64,000 nt of DNA from an uncultured Clostridia bacterium. Lineage in GTDB: Bacteria > Bacillota > Clostridia > Lachnospirales > CAG-274. The notes under the pieces are model-generated. The model did not search any database. It saw only the letters and a program-made list of their open reading frames with translations, and was not told where the DNA came from. Of the stretch, positions 40,850-55,800 are shown piece by piece. The position numbers and the translations under genes were made by a program. How positions within the stretch are numbered: the first letter of the stretch is position 1; every line of letters begins with the position of its first letter. The stretch lies in the NCBI GenBank assembly GCA_947630725.1, contig CANRIS010000002.1:124001-188000 (forward strand). Reading direction: 5' to 3'.

Positions 40850-43800
40850 TTATTTTTGCGTATTCCTAAGGCTTGTCCATTTTTCGTGGGCATCGTCTGT
40901 GAGGGTATAATTGTGGCTGTTTGCCGCCTCTTGTACGGCGATATAGTACCACGAGTTTTTATCCGCATTGTCGGTGAATGTTATCATTCCGTCAAGCAGA
41001 TCCTCCTCGGATTCGGGTATACGCTTAAGCACTCTGTTTATAAGGCTTACTGCCTCGGCTCTTGTTATGTTGTTTTCGGGTCTGAAGGAACCGTCTCCAT
41101 AGCCGCTGATCCATCCTCTTGCGGCAGCCCTGTTTATCTCGGCCTCAGCCCAGTGTCCGCTTATATCGTCAAAGGCTGTCACTGTCTTAGACGTGTTGCT
41201 GTCAAACCTTGCGCAGACAGCAGCAAACTCAGCTCTTGTGACAGGCGCATTCGGATCGAATCCGCCGTTGTCCCTTCCGTATATTATATCCAGAGCGGAC
41301 AGTGTGGAAACTGCCTCGGCATACCACGCATTTTCGCTTACATCGTTAAAGCTGTTGGTGCTTGTGATATGTTCGTTTCTCAGATCCTCATTCAGCAGTC
41401 TGAAGAATATCATGGCTACCTCTGCTCGGCTTATGTCGGCATTGGGTCTTACCGTTCCGTCGCCATAGCCCGAAATATATGACATATGGTCGCTGCCGTT
41501 AAGTCCCGAAGGTACTGAACCGCCCGAAGTATCGGGAACATCCGCCGCAGTGCTTTCTCCGCCGTAGCCGCTGCCGCCACCGTTCCAGCCTGCATATACT
41601 CTCTTGTCAGAGTTCATAACAACGCTTGTAACAGGTATTTTAAGCTCTGCATCCGAATACCAGCCCGTAAAGCTATAGCCCGTTCTTTCGGGAATCTTGT
41701 TAAGCCTTACCTCCGTTCCTCTTGAATATGTCTCCGAGGGATATTCGGTGCCGCCATTTGATACATAGGTCAGTCTGTAGACCGTGGCTCCTCCGCCACC
41801 GCCGCCACCGCTGCTGCCGCCGCTGCCTCCGTTTGTGAGCCAGCTTGCCGTCAGTACGGTGTCGCCTGCGATAACAAATTTGTCACCCGGCATAAGCTTC
41901 TTTGTTCCATTGTTCCAGCCGTTAAATACATAACCGCTTCTTTCGGGAGCAGCCTTGACGGTTATCTCTTCGGAATATCTGTGATATTCGTCCGAATAAT
42001 CGTTTTCAGCCACAGCCGAGCCGCCGTTGAGGTCATATCCCAGCTTGTATGTATTGAGATCATAATAAAGCATAAACTTAAGGCTGCCATCCTCGTCAAC
42101 ATTACCCCACGAATATGATTTGCTCGTGTTGTATTTATAATGCTCATAGGTCTTTGGCTCTGCCTCTGCCCTGCTGCCTACCTGAGCGCTGAAGCTGTCA
42201 ACGCTTTCAAGCTCATAGCTGCCGTCAAGCTTTTGCAGATAATGCTCTGTCTTATAACCCACGATAAACGGCTCAAACGTATATGTATATTTTTCGGTTT
42301 CTCTGCCGCTGACAACAAGAGGAGGTTCTACATCCCAGCTGCCGCCTGTATAGCCGTAGTCGGGTACCATACCCTCGGGAGCCGTCAGTATTGCGCTGCC
42401 GTTTGTGTCAAGCACGCCGCCGAGAGTAAGTGTAACATAAATGTATTTTTCCTTATTGTCATGGCCGTCCCATGTACCGTTTACAACATCGAAATAAATT
42501 CTCTTCTGGTATATATCGGGAACGCCGTCCGGTTTGTCGGGATCATCGCCGTCAGCATACTTGTCGGCGTACCACTGCGCAGTGAATATCCAGTCAATGC
42601 CCTCTTCTTCGCAAACGTCTCTCTCCCATCCCATAAATACATATTCGTCTCTTTCGGGATCTTCAAATATGCAGCTTTGTTCTATAACGAGGTCTGTGGG
42701 AGTAAAGCAGTCTCTCCATACTCCTCCGTTGGGGTCTACCCTTACCTTGGCGCCATAGTTTACTTCTACGTCCGCGCCTGCGGGGAACCTGCCGTCATTG
42801 GCCTCATTGTAGGAAATATTGGGATTGTCGATCTTTCCGAATCCGTAGGTATATACGGCGTCCGTATAGGGACTGCCTGTGATCAGCGCGCTGCCCGACT
42901 CTATCATATCGGGAGCCTTGCCGATCCAATCGCCGCCCTCATAGCCGTAGTCGGGGGTCATGCCCGAAGGCACCTCCACAACTGCGCTGCCGTTTTCCGA
43001 CCAGTTGCCGAATTCGTCAAAGAGCTGTACCAGATGCGAAATGTCGTCCTTTCCTCCGCCGTCCCATGTTCCGTTAAGGACTTTGAAGATCACCCATTTC
43101 TGATATCTGTCGGGTATGCCGTCAGGGCCTCCGCCCTTTACGTCAATTTCCCACCTTGCGACAAACTTTGTATCTTCGTTTACCACGAAGGTTTCGCCGG
43201 GCTGATAAAGGCTGCCCTTGAAGCTCCATCCCATAAATACATAGTCCGAAAGCTCCGGCATAGGCGCTATGGTTATGCTGTCGCCGCCCTTTACTATCCT
43301 GTCATATTCGGCTCCCGTAACGGGTATGCCGCCCTTAAGGTCATAGCTTACGGCGAATCCGTCAAGATCATAATACAGCCTTAATGTGAGCATAAGGTCG
43401 CCTTCGCCCTCGTTAAAGTTTGTATATACTCTTCCGCTGACTACCGAAAGCTCTCTGTTGAGAGCATAGCCCTCATACTCTTTTTCTTCCGCCGTAACCT
43501 CGGAGCCTACGATTCCCGAAAGAATAACCTCGTCAACACATTCATAACTTCCGTCAAGCTTTTCGAGAAGATAGCATACCTTGTAGTCCGCCATATCGTC
43601 GTCCCATACCGCAGTAAGGACAATATCCTTGGTTACCGTGATTTCGTCGCCGGGCTTATATACCCTTTCGCCGTCGCTCCAGCCTGTGAATACATGGCTG
43701 TCATATACGGGCGCAGGCAGAGCCTTTATTACCGAGCCGTCCTTTACCTTAAAGCTGCCGTAGTCCACGCCGTCCACGGGTGTGCCGCCGTTGGGATCAT

Positions 43801-46800
43801 AGCTTACTTCAAATTGGTCGATTATTTCTGTAAATCCATAGGTGTATTCCGTGCCGTTTATGAAATCCGAACCTATCCGCACAGGAGGCTGACTATACCA
43901 CGAGCCTCCTTCATAGCCGTCGAAGGGTTCCATTCCGTAGGGTATTTCGGCAATTCCCACCGAATCGCCGCTGTCGCTCCAAAGTCCCTTGTCATAGAGT
44001 GTGACCCAATGCTCTATCGGATCGGTGGTTCCATCTGACCAGCTTCCGTTTTCTACCTTGAATATCATAAGTCTCTGGCAGTTGTCGGGTATGCCGTCAC
44101 CCGTATCGGGATCGGAGCCGCCCTTGCTGTCGGCAGCCCATTTTGCTCTGAAAATCAGATCTGCGCCGCCTTCGCCCGACTGAACGTCCCAACCCATAAA
44201 CTTATGACCGTCCCATACAGGATCTTCAACCTTAAGGTTGTTGTTTTCGGAGATCTCAACGGTTACATCAAAGCCCTTGTCGGCGTCATTATGAGCGTTT
44301 CCGTTGGGATCCGTCCACAGACCGCCCTCGGATACAAACTCTACCTTTGAGCCGTAATCCACGGGAATGTCGTTTATTTCGGGATCCTTTCCTCCGCTGG
44401 GGTCGGGCTGCTTGTATTCTATATCCGAGCCGTCAAGCGGATAGAATATGTAGGTGTATGTATAAGCGTCCGTTCCCCTTACCTTGGCCGCAGGCTCATC
44501 GACCCACGCTCCATGTCCAAAGTTTTCATTGGGTTTCATATTTTCGGGAATAATGCCGCTTATATCGGCATAGCCTGTTTCGCTCCACTTTCCGTCTGCC
44601 GTGCCGTCTGCAGTAAGGCTTACCTTTGCGCTTATAGGCTCTCTGCTGCCGTCAGCCCATGTACCGTTTATAACTCTGAAGGTTATACTCTTCTGATATT
44701 TGTCGGGGATACCGTCAGAATCTCTGTCGATCTCCCATACGGCCGTGAATATATAGCGTATGTTGCTGCCTGCCTTGCCTTCTGTCACTCTCCAACCGAC
44801 AAATATAAAGTCGTCTCTTTCTTCGGGGTCGGAGATCCTTATTTCTTCATCGGTTATTTCGATAACTGCGGTTTCGTATCCGCTGTAAATCGTACCATTG
44901 GGAGCGATCCAGTCTCCTCCGTTGGGATTTACTATTATTATGTCGTTGTAGACTACGGGCTTTCTGTCGGGTTCGGGGTCGTTTCCTCCTTCGGGCTCCT
45001 TGTTGTAGTCTATTTCGGGGCCGTCCATAGGCGTATATCTGTATACATATACGACTTCTGCGTCCGTGTCGGCGTTCACAACTCCCGAAGGTTCGGGATC
45101 GTCCCATCTTCCGCCTTCATAACCGTTAAGAGGCGAATAGTCCGTAGGCGGAGTATATCTGCCCCGGCCGTTTTCGTCATAAGAGGTGCCGTCTCCTGCA
45201 TAGAGATTTACCCATATGTCCTTGCTTACGGAGCCGTCCGACCATATTCCGCCGACAACATTGAATATAATGTGTCTCTGGAACTTGTCGGGTATGTCGT
45301 CCCCGTTTATATCGTCGTCCCAGATTGCCTTAAGATTCATATCTCTCGTTACTGCGGTTATATCGCCGGGCTTATATTCTCTGCCCGAGCCGTCTCTGTA
45401 GCAGCTAAACTTCTTTCCATCAAGGGACGGAGCGGGAAGAATGGTTATATCCTCGCCCCTCTTAACTGTCCTGTCGGAATAATCCACTCCGTCGACAGGC
45501 GTTCCGCCGCTCAGGTCGTATCTGACATTGAAGTCCTCGGCTATGTCATAGTACATATTGAGAGTAAGCACCACAAGCTCACCGTTTTCGGTAACAGGCA
45601 TACTTACAGTGCCGCTTACCGTTGAAAGAGCCTCGTTGAGCCTGAAGCCCTCATAGCCCTCAGCTCCCGTTTCGGCCTTGCCAACAGCCCTTACGACTGT
45701 GCCTGTCTCTCCAAACAGCGGGAACTCCGTCTCATAAAGCTCATATGTGCCATCGGGCTGCTGCAGGTAGTGCAGTACCTTATATGCCGAGCTTATGGGT
45801 TCGAGAGGCGTCTGATCGGGCAGCCACTGAGCCGTAAGCGTAATGTCCTTTTCTACGACAATATCCACACCCGGAGCATATTCGTTGCCGTCGGCGTCCT
45901 TCCATGATGTGAATGTATACTTGTCACGGCTCGGAGCGCCTGCGGCTGCCACGCTTTCTCCGACAGTTATGAGCCTGTCGTCATAGCTTATGCCGTCGGC
46001 AGCCTGTCCGCCGTTTAAGTCATACCTTATCCATCTCTGGTTCTTGTCGGGTATATTGTCGCCGTTTATATCGTTCTCCCAAAGAGCATAAAGCGTATCG
46101 AGGAATCTGTTCTTTGTGAACGTGTTGGCTGCCGAATTTCCGTCATAGATCATATTTGACGAATTGAGTCTCCAGCCTGTGAATACATAATTTTCTCTTT
46201 CGGGAACATTCTTTGAAACCGTTACTCTGTCGCCCGTCTCGTATCTGTTGGAATCCGTGGGCATTCCCTCTACGTCATCGGCAGTATTTTTGTCATATAC
46301 TACCTGACTGTAATCGGGCCGCAAGTCGCCGTCTGCATCGGCAGCCCATACCGCATAAGCGTTTATTATTCCGTCATCGTCCGCATCGTTTTCTGCGTCT
46401 ACGGTATAAATGCTGTCAAGAAGGTCTGTGGGCGACTGTACCGCAAGGCTTTCATATCTGTTGAGACTCCATCCCACAAATACGCCGCCTGCAGGAGGTA
46501 TAAGATCCTCTCCCGAGCTTAAACTCAGGCTTTCGCCGTTAAGCAGACCGCCGATCTCATCGGGAACAACACCGTCTCCGCCGTTTGCGTTATATCTGAA
46601 GGTGTATGTATCTTCGTCATAATCCGGGGTTCCGTCTCCGTTCTTGTCTGCTGCCCAAAGAGCAAATACGATAATATCCTCGTTTTCAAATACAACGCTT
46701 TCCGCCGCTAACTTCTCTTCCGTCGCCTTGTCATATATCAGATCCTCGTGCCTGTCCGTACCAAAGCCCACAAGAACTGCGCCGTCTCTCTGTACACGCT

Positions 46801-49800
46801 GCTTTCCTTCTTCGACCGAAAGAATGTCTGCGCTCTGACCGGGCAGACGGTACTGCGTATAGTCCACAAAGAATATGCCGTCAGCAGGCGCAGGGAATCC
46901 GCCGTTTGAATGATATTTCACAAGGTGCATATCGTCCGCATAGTCGGGTCTGTTGTCGCCGTCAATATCCTCAGCCCATACAGCATAGACGTTTACATCG
47001 CCGTTCGGTATAAGCTCGCTTGTTATAAGCGTGCCTACGGGAGGCATTTCGGCATAGATCTCATCCGACTTTGTCTCGTCATCGGTCCAGCCCACAAATA
47101 CAGCCTTTTCGTCTGTTCTTTCGGGCAGGCTTTCGCTGTTCGCAGGCATCCAGAGAGCCGCAGTATCGCCAAAGCTGTAGCTTCTGTCACGGAAGTCCTT
47201 GTCAACTACATTGGTTTCGTCCGTATCGAGGACATCGTTTATATAATAGTTGACCTTATAGGTTTCCTCGCTCCACATAGCGTAGAGAGTCACGTCCTCA
47301 GTACCCATCTTAAGCGTCTCTCCCGGAGCGTATGTGCGTCCGTCTCCGTACTTGTCGGTATTCCAGCCGAGGAAGTTGTGCTTAACGCCGTTTTCATCGG
47401 TATAATAGGATACGTCAAGGCTCTTGACGGTTACATCGTCATCCTTATACTTTCTGTTGTCGGGTTCGGGTATAACCGTGGTTTCGGGTGCGCCGTTTCT
47501 GTCGTAGCTTACGCTGTATCCCTCTGTCACAGGTACATAGAGAACTCCCGAAGCTCCTTCAAGGGCGTTGTATCTTATTCTGATATTCTCCTCCTCGTTT
47601 ATGTCGATTATGTTTCCGTCATAGTCAACATAGCTGTCGCCCGATTTTGATTTTCTGAACGGCATACGGTATATGGGTATGTCGTCTCCTGCATAAGCCG
47701 AATAGGTTATGTAGGGTCTTAATACATATCTTTCGTTCGCTCCGTCATCCTCTCTGTCTTTGAGAGTCAGTACAAACTCATAATAAAGAGGTTCAAGTCC
47801 CGAAATCGTTATCTGACCCGACGTATCTTCAAAGTGTTCATAGTCGGATACGGCATCTATCGCTGCATTTGTATCATCGCAGGTTGGGTCTGTATATCCC
47901 GCCGCATCGGGGCTTATGGTAACTTCCATTATGTCGTTTATCTCAAAATTGTTTATAAAGTCCTCGTTTCTCAGGTCAAACTTTCTGTTTCCGTTCTTGT
48001 CGTCATAGAGCCTTACGGTAACGACCGCTGCGGTAACAGGCCGCCATATAGCGTACAACGTATCGTTTCTGCCCGGAGATTTGTCAAATTTGTAGGGATT
48101 TCCGAGAGTGTTGCCTGAGCCTGCATAGCGCAGGGTATCGCTGTTGCCCGACGGGTCATTGAGACACCAGCCCATAAAGGCATAGTTCTTGACCTTGAGT
48201 GAGCTTGATCTTATATAAACACGCTCTGTAAGCTCTCCTACGGGTACGTCCTTATCTTTTGCGTATATGTTGTTTCTGTCAGAGTCCGTATAGTCGTCAA
48301 GGCTTAAATATCTCCTGCCGTTTATGTCAAACAGTGAGGTTTCTCTGCTCAGAGATCCGCCAAAGCTGTCTGCGGTTATTCCCACAGGAAGATTTATGTC
48401 ATAGAATACCTGCTGATAATCGGGTATTCCGTCCGACTCGTGATATATAAGATCTCCGTGGGCGCATTCCTCGTGGTCGTCGCTGTTTATTTTGTCACAG
48501 CCTACGCCGTTAATGTCAACAAGTCTGCCGCCCACATCCTTAGCCCATACGGCATAAACCGTACATGACTCCGAAACGGTCATATCGCCTATAAGAGCGT
48601 CTTTTATTGTAGCATAATCCGTTACGGGCTCGCTTATCTTGGTTAGCGTCCAGCCTACAAACACCGCTTTGTCTCTTGTTATTTCGTCAGCCCTCGGGAA
48701 GTATGTCTTTATATCTCCCTCGGGCTCGTTGTTGAGGTTTATGACAGTGTTTCTGCCAAGCCTTAAGGTGTGGTTTAACGTACCCTCGGGCCATACGGTC
48801 TCTGCACCGCCCTCGGTTGAAAATGCTCCGTCGTTTGCGTCAAAGCGCAGCATTACGTCATTGAAGGGATCGTCCCATACCGCATATACTTCAAGATTAT
48901 GCTCGGGCATACAATATCCGCTGCCGTTGGTTATAAGTCCGTCATCGGCCTCTTCTGCATCGGGTTTTGTACTCCATCCCAAAAATCTGTGTTCAACGCC
49001 TGCCGCATCGACATAGACGTCATCGCCTTTGTTAAAGCCCACAATATCCGAGGCTTTTGCAAGGCTCACTATACCGTCATAGGCTCTTGCGCCATCGGTA
49101 TAATATTCTCCGTCCCCCTCGTGATAAGCATAGTCGCTGTCGGGGACAAAGCCCTCTCTGAAGTCTACCGTTGAAGGCGCTCCGTTAAGATTGTATATAA
49201 CGTCATAGGGTCGTGTTATGCCATAGCGTATAACTCCGTTGTAGTTGTCGCTTGGGAGGGTTATACTGTGGCTTATCTTAAGCGTTCCGCCTGTGAGATT
49301 TGCCGCAGCGTCCGGTGAGCCGATCTCTCCGCCAAGAGCGTAGCCTACTCCCGTGAATCTGTCGAACATATCGTTTGCGCCGTCTATGGTTATTTCTATA
49401 CGATATTCTCCCGAAGAAAGCTTTTCGTATACAACTCCGCCGCCGTCCTTATGTTCGCCTATGTTTTCGGCTATGGGGTCGGTCTCCTCGCCCTTATAGA
49501 GCCTGATATTTTCAACAGGTACGGCCACAATGGCGCCCTCTCCGCCATAAACTCCGTCATTGTTATAGTCATCAAATACCTGTATTATAAGAGATCTTTC
49601 GTTCTCTTTCCATACAGCGTAGTATGTACAGTCGTTTGTTATCTCTACGCTCTCGCCGGGGTCATAAAGCCTGCCGTTGCCGTCTTTTGACAGACACCAG
49701 CCGCTGAAGGTATAACCGTCTCTTATGGGAGCCACAGGCATATTTATACTTCCGCCATACTTAACCTTTTCTTCGGGATATTCATAGCCTGCCTGAGGTT

Positions 49801-52800
49801 CGCCGCCGTTTAAGTCATAGTTCACGTCATAGGCCATTCTCGAATAGTAGAGTTTAAGCGTAAGCTTATCCCTTCCCGCGCCTGTGACTATACCCGATAT
49901 TTCGGAAAGCTCCTCATTAAATTCATAATATCTTTCACTTCCCGTATAATCGGTATCGGCAGTAACATAAGCTCCTACAAAATCTTCCTGCTCTTTTGTA
50001 AGTCCGTCTGCCTTTACATATCTTCCGTTAAGTCCCTCGGTATAATACTCGATAATATATGTATTCTTATCGGCTCCCTCATCGCTCCATTTTGCGGTGA
50101 GAACGGTATCGCCCGTTATTATGACCTCGTCTCTCGGATAATATGTATTTATGCCGTCACTCCAGCCCATAAATGACTTGCCTGTCAATGTGGGCGCTGC
50201 TGCGGCGTATACTCTCTGAAGGTATCTGAGGTTTCTCTTTGTGGAATAGTCCTCGTCCTCCTTGCCTTCGCCGCCGTTTAAGTCATATTCAAGAGTGAAG
50301 CTGTTGTAAGTATAGCTGTATGTAAATGTAAGGTCTGTATTGCCTGATACCACATAGCCGTTTTTAAGATCGGAAATATCCCATGTGCCCAGAACATAAC
50401 CCTCATCGGGTCTCATTCCCACAGGAACATTTGCAAGCTTGCCTCTGCCGTCTCCAGCGGGGGTTCTTCCGTCTATCTGATAGAGATTTACATACTCGGT
50501 CAGGTCTTCCTTTGTTCCGTCCGACCATGTTCCGTTTTCAATATGATAGGTTATCTTCTTCTGATACTTGTCGGCAACACCGTCATTGTTTATATCGTCA
50601 GTCCATTTTGCCTTAAACTTCGTATCCTTTGTGATAGTTACGCTGTCTCCCGGCTGATAGACCTTGCCTGCTCCGTCTCCTGCAACAACTTCCCAGCCCT
50701 CAAATACATTGTCTGCAAGAGTGGGCGCAGGCGGCATAACCGTTTCGGCTTTGCCTTCCAATGTAGGAGGAGTTACCGCAAGTATTTTTTCTTCATACTG
50801 ACTTTCGGTACCTGCGACTGCTGTTCCGCCTTGGAGATCATATTCTACCTTGTGTCCTCCGTAGTGGAACGTAAACGTAAATACATTGTTCTTCTCGTCA
50901 AATGTATCTCCGTTTATTACTTCCGGCGGCGATGTAATAACTCCGCCTGAGCTGTTTGTCCAGTCGCCGCTGTTGACATATCTTTCATCGGGTACCATAA
51001 GCTTAGGCACGATGACCGTGGCGCTTCCCGATTCGCTCCACTTTCCGTCGCCATCGGTCAGATCCACATACTGATGTTCTACTGTCTCCCATACATATCT
51101 TCTGTTGAGAGCGTGGTCTATGCCTACATCGGTACGTTTTCCGTTCACTACCTTGAATATTATGAGCTTCTGATATCTGTCGGGAACGCCGTCCGCCGCA
51201 GGCTCTCCGCTTTCGGTAAAGCCGCCCTTCACATCAGGCTCCCACTGCGCCGTATATCTGTATTCAACGGCTGCCCTTTCATCTCCGTAGGTTTCGCCCA
51301 CAAGCGCCTCTGACTTCCAGCCCATAAACAGATTGCCCGGCTTTGTGGGGTTGGCAAGCAGCTTGTTGTCGTCAACCTTTATGTATATATCTTCGTCTGT
51401 GGAGTGTTCTCCTCCATCGGGGTCTGTCCAACTGCCTCCTTCGAGATCCACAACAATATAGTTGTTGGCGTCTACCGTATCGACTGCTCCGTCGGGTACT
51501 TTGCCCTCTACATACTCATTGTAGGTCACGTTTCTGTCGCCAATGGGATAATATACAAAGGTATATGTTACAGGTTCGTTGCCCGTTACGACAGGGCTGA
51601 AGCCCGTTATCCAGTCGCCGCTTGCATAGCCCGAATCAGGGGTCATACTGCTGGGAACATACGGCAGGCTTCCGCTGCCCGTCTGGCTCCATCTGGCTGT
51701 TTCATCGTCAAACAGCTCTACCCATTCCACAATGTCCTGATTCGTATACTCTGTTCCGCCCGATTCGACTACATTGTACTTATCGTCAAGGCGCACGTTC
51801 CAGTTTCCGTTTCTTATCTGAAGCGTAACGACCTTCTGATACATATCGGGTATGCCGTCCTTGTTTGTATCGGCTCTCCATATAGCCTCAAAGCTGTATT
51901 CTACCCCTTCGGTGCCGTCCTTTTTCTCCCAGCCCATAAATACATATCCGTCTCTTGTGGGGTCTTCAAGATTGATATCCCCATTGGCTGTCAGAACAAT
52001 GGCGCTTGTGTAGTCAGTGTATAGGGTGCCGCCGTATCTGCCCGAACCTCCGCCGAGAACAACGCTTATGGTCTTGCCCTTTTGAATACTCTGAACTGAG
52101 GCTCTGGGACGTCCGCCGTCCTGTATGAACTCATTGTAGTATATATTTACATAGCCTTCAATTTCTGCAATAAAAGCATATGTAAATATTGTCTCCATAG
52201 GCGATTTGTTGTCTATTACATATCCGGTCGGATCCTTTCCGAGCCACTTGCCTTCGCCATCTACCCTTGCAGGATCGTATTCGGGTGAAGCCTTACTTAC
52301 ATCGGGTATAACATAGCCTTTGGCAACATTTTCGTCATCTGTGTATGTGCCAAGAGTTGCTTTACCGTTTACGGAAGGATTGCCCTCATCGTCAAGCAGG
52401 GTTACATAATAGAGTTTTTCCCTTGCGTCCTTGCTGTCCCAATATCCATTGAGTATGGTAAACTTGACCATCTTCTGATATTTGTCAAGTATACCGTCAT
52501 TGTTTCTGTCAGGCTCCCATTCGGCAAAGAATACAACATCGGCTGTGACAGTATAAGAATCGCCCGGCTGTCTCTGTACAGTGTTAACGATACTGTCTCG
52601 CCAGCTTATGAATATATAACCGTCTCTTACGGGAGCGTCCTTAAGATTTATTTCACTATTAACAGGTACGTCCTCGGGGGCATAATAACCTGCGTCCTTA
52701 TCTTCGGCGGGTCTGCCCTCGCTTAAGTCATATATTACTCTGTATCTCTTTACATCGAATGTGTACGTAAACTCCTCGGGCTCGCTGCCTGTCACAACTG

Positions 52801-55800
52801 CGGTGGCAGTACCCATACTGTCAACAACAGGCTCAAAGCCTTCGTCCCATGCGCCCTTGTCAAATCCCTCATCGGGCTTCATTCCCGTGGGGACAACAAC
52901 AGTGCCGCTGCCCGATTCGCTCCATGCTCCGTTTGCTGCGCCGTTTTCTTTAAGCTCAGCATATACGGTGATAGGATCTTTTCCATCATCCGACCAAGTA
53001 CCGTTCTTTACCTTGAAAGTAACCGCCTTCTGATATCTGTCGGGAATATTGTCGCCGTTCTTATCTTCTTCCCACATAGCGGTATACTTATATCTGCAGC
53101 CGTCTGTACCTGTCTCTTTCTTCCAGCCTAAGAATACACAGCCGTCTTTTATCGGATCGGGAATATCCTTGTTTTCTGTTATATTTTCGATCTTGTCTGA
53201 AATATCCACGCCCTCAGCCCATTCGCCTTCACTCAAATCAAGCTGAATGTTGTCGCCATTGCTTACAGGGTCGCTTACACGGCTGTCGGCGCTTATACCT
53301 CTGCCCTCCGTATAGCGGTTATAGCTTATAAGAATGCTGTCCTTGCCATAATAGGTATATGTGTATGTTATGGGGTCGCTTCCCGTAACGGTTCCGCTGA
53401 AATAAGGCTCCCAGCTGCCGCCAAGCATTTCTGCTCCCGGCTGAGGCTCAGGCGCTGTCACCGTACCGCTGCCTGATGCGCTCCACTTTCCATATACGTC
53501 CTTAAGCTCGGCATATTTGGTTATGGGGTCGCTGTTTCCTGTTTCGACCCATGTACCGTTCTCTACCTCAAATGTAACCTTCTTCTGATATACATCGGGT
53601 ATATTGTCATTGTTTTCATCTTCAAGCCATTGGGCAGTATATGTATATTCGAGATTTTCGGGTTCGGCAGGCTCTTCCTCGTTTTTGCTGCTGACAAAAC
53701 CCATAAACATATGACCTTCCCATACGGGATCATCAAGGGTAATATTCTCCGTCACGCCAAGGGTCTTTTCTTCAGAATCTCCCTTCCATGTGCCGCCGTC
53801 GGGATCTATTTTTATGCTGTGGCCATAGGGCAGCCTGTCGGGTTCCTCGGTCATTGAAGGCGGCATACCCTCGCTGTAACTGTTGTACCAGACTTCGGGT
53901 ATAATGGGATCATATGTATATACATATGTCATTTCGGAGGTATTTTTCGCCGTTCCGTCGGGTACATTTATACCCCAGCTTCCTCCCTCAAAGCCCTCAT
54001 CGGGAGTGCTTTCGGGTATGTCATAGGTTCCGCTGCCGTCAATGCTGTAGTTTCCGTCCTCATTTTTAAGAGGTACCCATATGGTTTTTGTGGTTTCTCC
54101 GTCGTCCCACGTTCCGCCAACGACATTGAATGTTATCTTCTTCTGATACCTGTCGGGTATGCCGTCGCCGCCGCTCGGCTCTCCGCCCAGCTCATCGGTT
54201 TCCCACTGAGCCGTCAGAACGTCAAGCTCGTCAGACTTTGAGAAATAATTTATGGTAGCGTCATATAAGTACAGATTTTCGTCCTCGACAGCCTTCAGGT
54301 TTGTTCTCTTCCAACCCATAAAGACATGACCTGCCCATTTCGGCTCGGTCTCCGAGATAGAAACAAGCTCTCCTGCTCTGTAGGTTCCGTTATCGGTCGG
54401 CATACTATCACTATCGACAGACTCTGCCGCATCGCCTGCATCATATCTGACCTGATAATAGTCCGCTACGCCGTCTCCGTTATAGTCGTTTGCCCAGACA
54501 GCATAGAGTTCATCCACATAGGGCATTGACCTGTCCGAAGTTTCGTCATATTGACCCGTATGGAAAACAGCTTCCGGCAGATAGAAATCACTGAGATAGC
54601 CTGCCTCGCCGCTCTTTTCGGGATCTGTCACAGGCTCGGATGTCATAGGAGTATCCTTTTTATCCGTAGTCCAGCCAAGGAACAAATATCCCGAAGCCTT
54701 GGGTATATTTTCCGAAAGAGTTTCGTCGTTGTTCTGAAGAACAGACTGATTATCAGGCATATCTTCAGCGCTCACAGTCGTTTTGTTATAATAATTTATA
54801 ACGCCTCTTTCATTATAGTCGGGCACCATGTTGTTGTTATAGTCCTCTGCCCATACTACATAGATAGTCAGGTTCTTTGGCTCCTGACTGTTATCCCACT
54901 TAGGCATAACCAAACCATTATAATCTTCGGATATGAGAACTCCGCCATCAGTGAGGTAGCCCGGATCTTCGGCAAAAACCTTATCCTGCCGTGCGGTGCT
55001 CCATCCCACAACGACCTGATTTTCTTTTCTTATAAGGCTCTTTGCGCCCTGTATTATTGAGCCTGATCCGTCCTCGGTGTCCTCGATCTTAAATATGTTT
55101 TCATAGGGAATTTTTTCTTCGCTGTCATAATAGTGAGTGCTGTAACGGAAACATCCGCTCTCATCAACGGTAACTCCTACGCCCGTACCGCCGTTTGCGT
55201 GGTATGCCACTCTGCCTGCGGTATATTTGTTTGTCACCGTAAACTCATATTCTGACGAGGGCAGGCTTTCGCCCTTTTCGTTGCATCTTGTCACAACAAT
55301 GTGGTCAACATCGTCATTGTCGGGGTTATCCACATCATAGACCTTCTGAGTGTATACCTTATAATATACATAGACCTTGCCCTCGGGGTCAACGGGAGTT
55401 ACGCCCTTAATACCTTCCATCTCCTTTTCGTCCTCGTCTACAAGATAACGATAGAGATAGGGTGTGTTTTCCGTTGCGCCGACGCCGTCCTCCAACGTAA
55501 ACTTAATTGAGCCGAAGTCGACTATATCAGAAGATATTACGCTGCCGTCAACGTCTTTTATGATATTGTGGACTGTCTTTGCTCCCTCTCCGTCAAGACC
55601 ATCGGGCATTGGCTGGTCGGGATAAGGTTTAAAATCTGTCGGAGCCGTTTCTACTGTTGAATTTTTAAGCTGTGCCCTTCCCTCGGCAGTCAGCTTGAAA
55701 GAAAATCCGTCTTTGAGATCATTTTCTTCGGCAATAGTCAAAAGATCTACCGTAGGATCGGAGCTTTCAAGAACTTTCTGTCCCCTCAGCTGAACGTCAT

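Noticed and set aside
42140-43384. Long plus-strand ORF of 414 residues inside the giant gene (also 44513-45625 and 56549-57559)
   Set aside because: Antisense shadows of the repeat-coding strand: no ribosome binding sites, no recognisable domains, and codons complementary to the repeats.
41700-55200. CRISPR-like or IS repeat explanation for the recurring DNA motifs in 41-55 kb
   Set aside because: The repeats are in frame, of variable spacing and sequence, and encode protein modules in one open frame.
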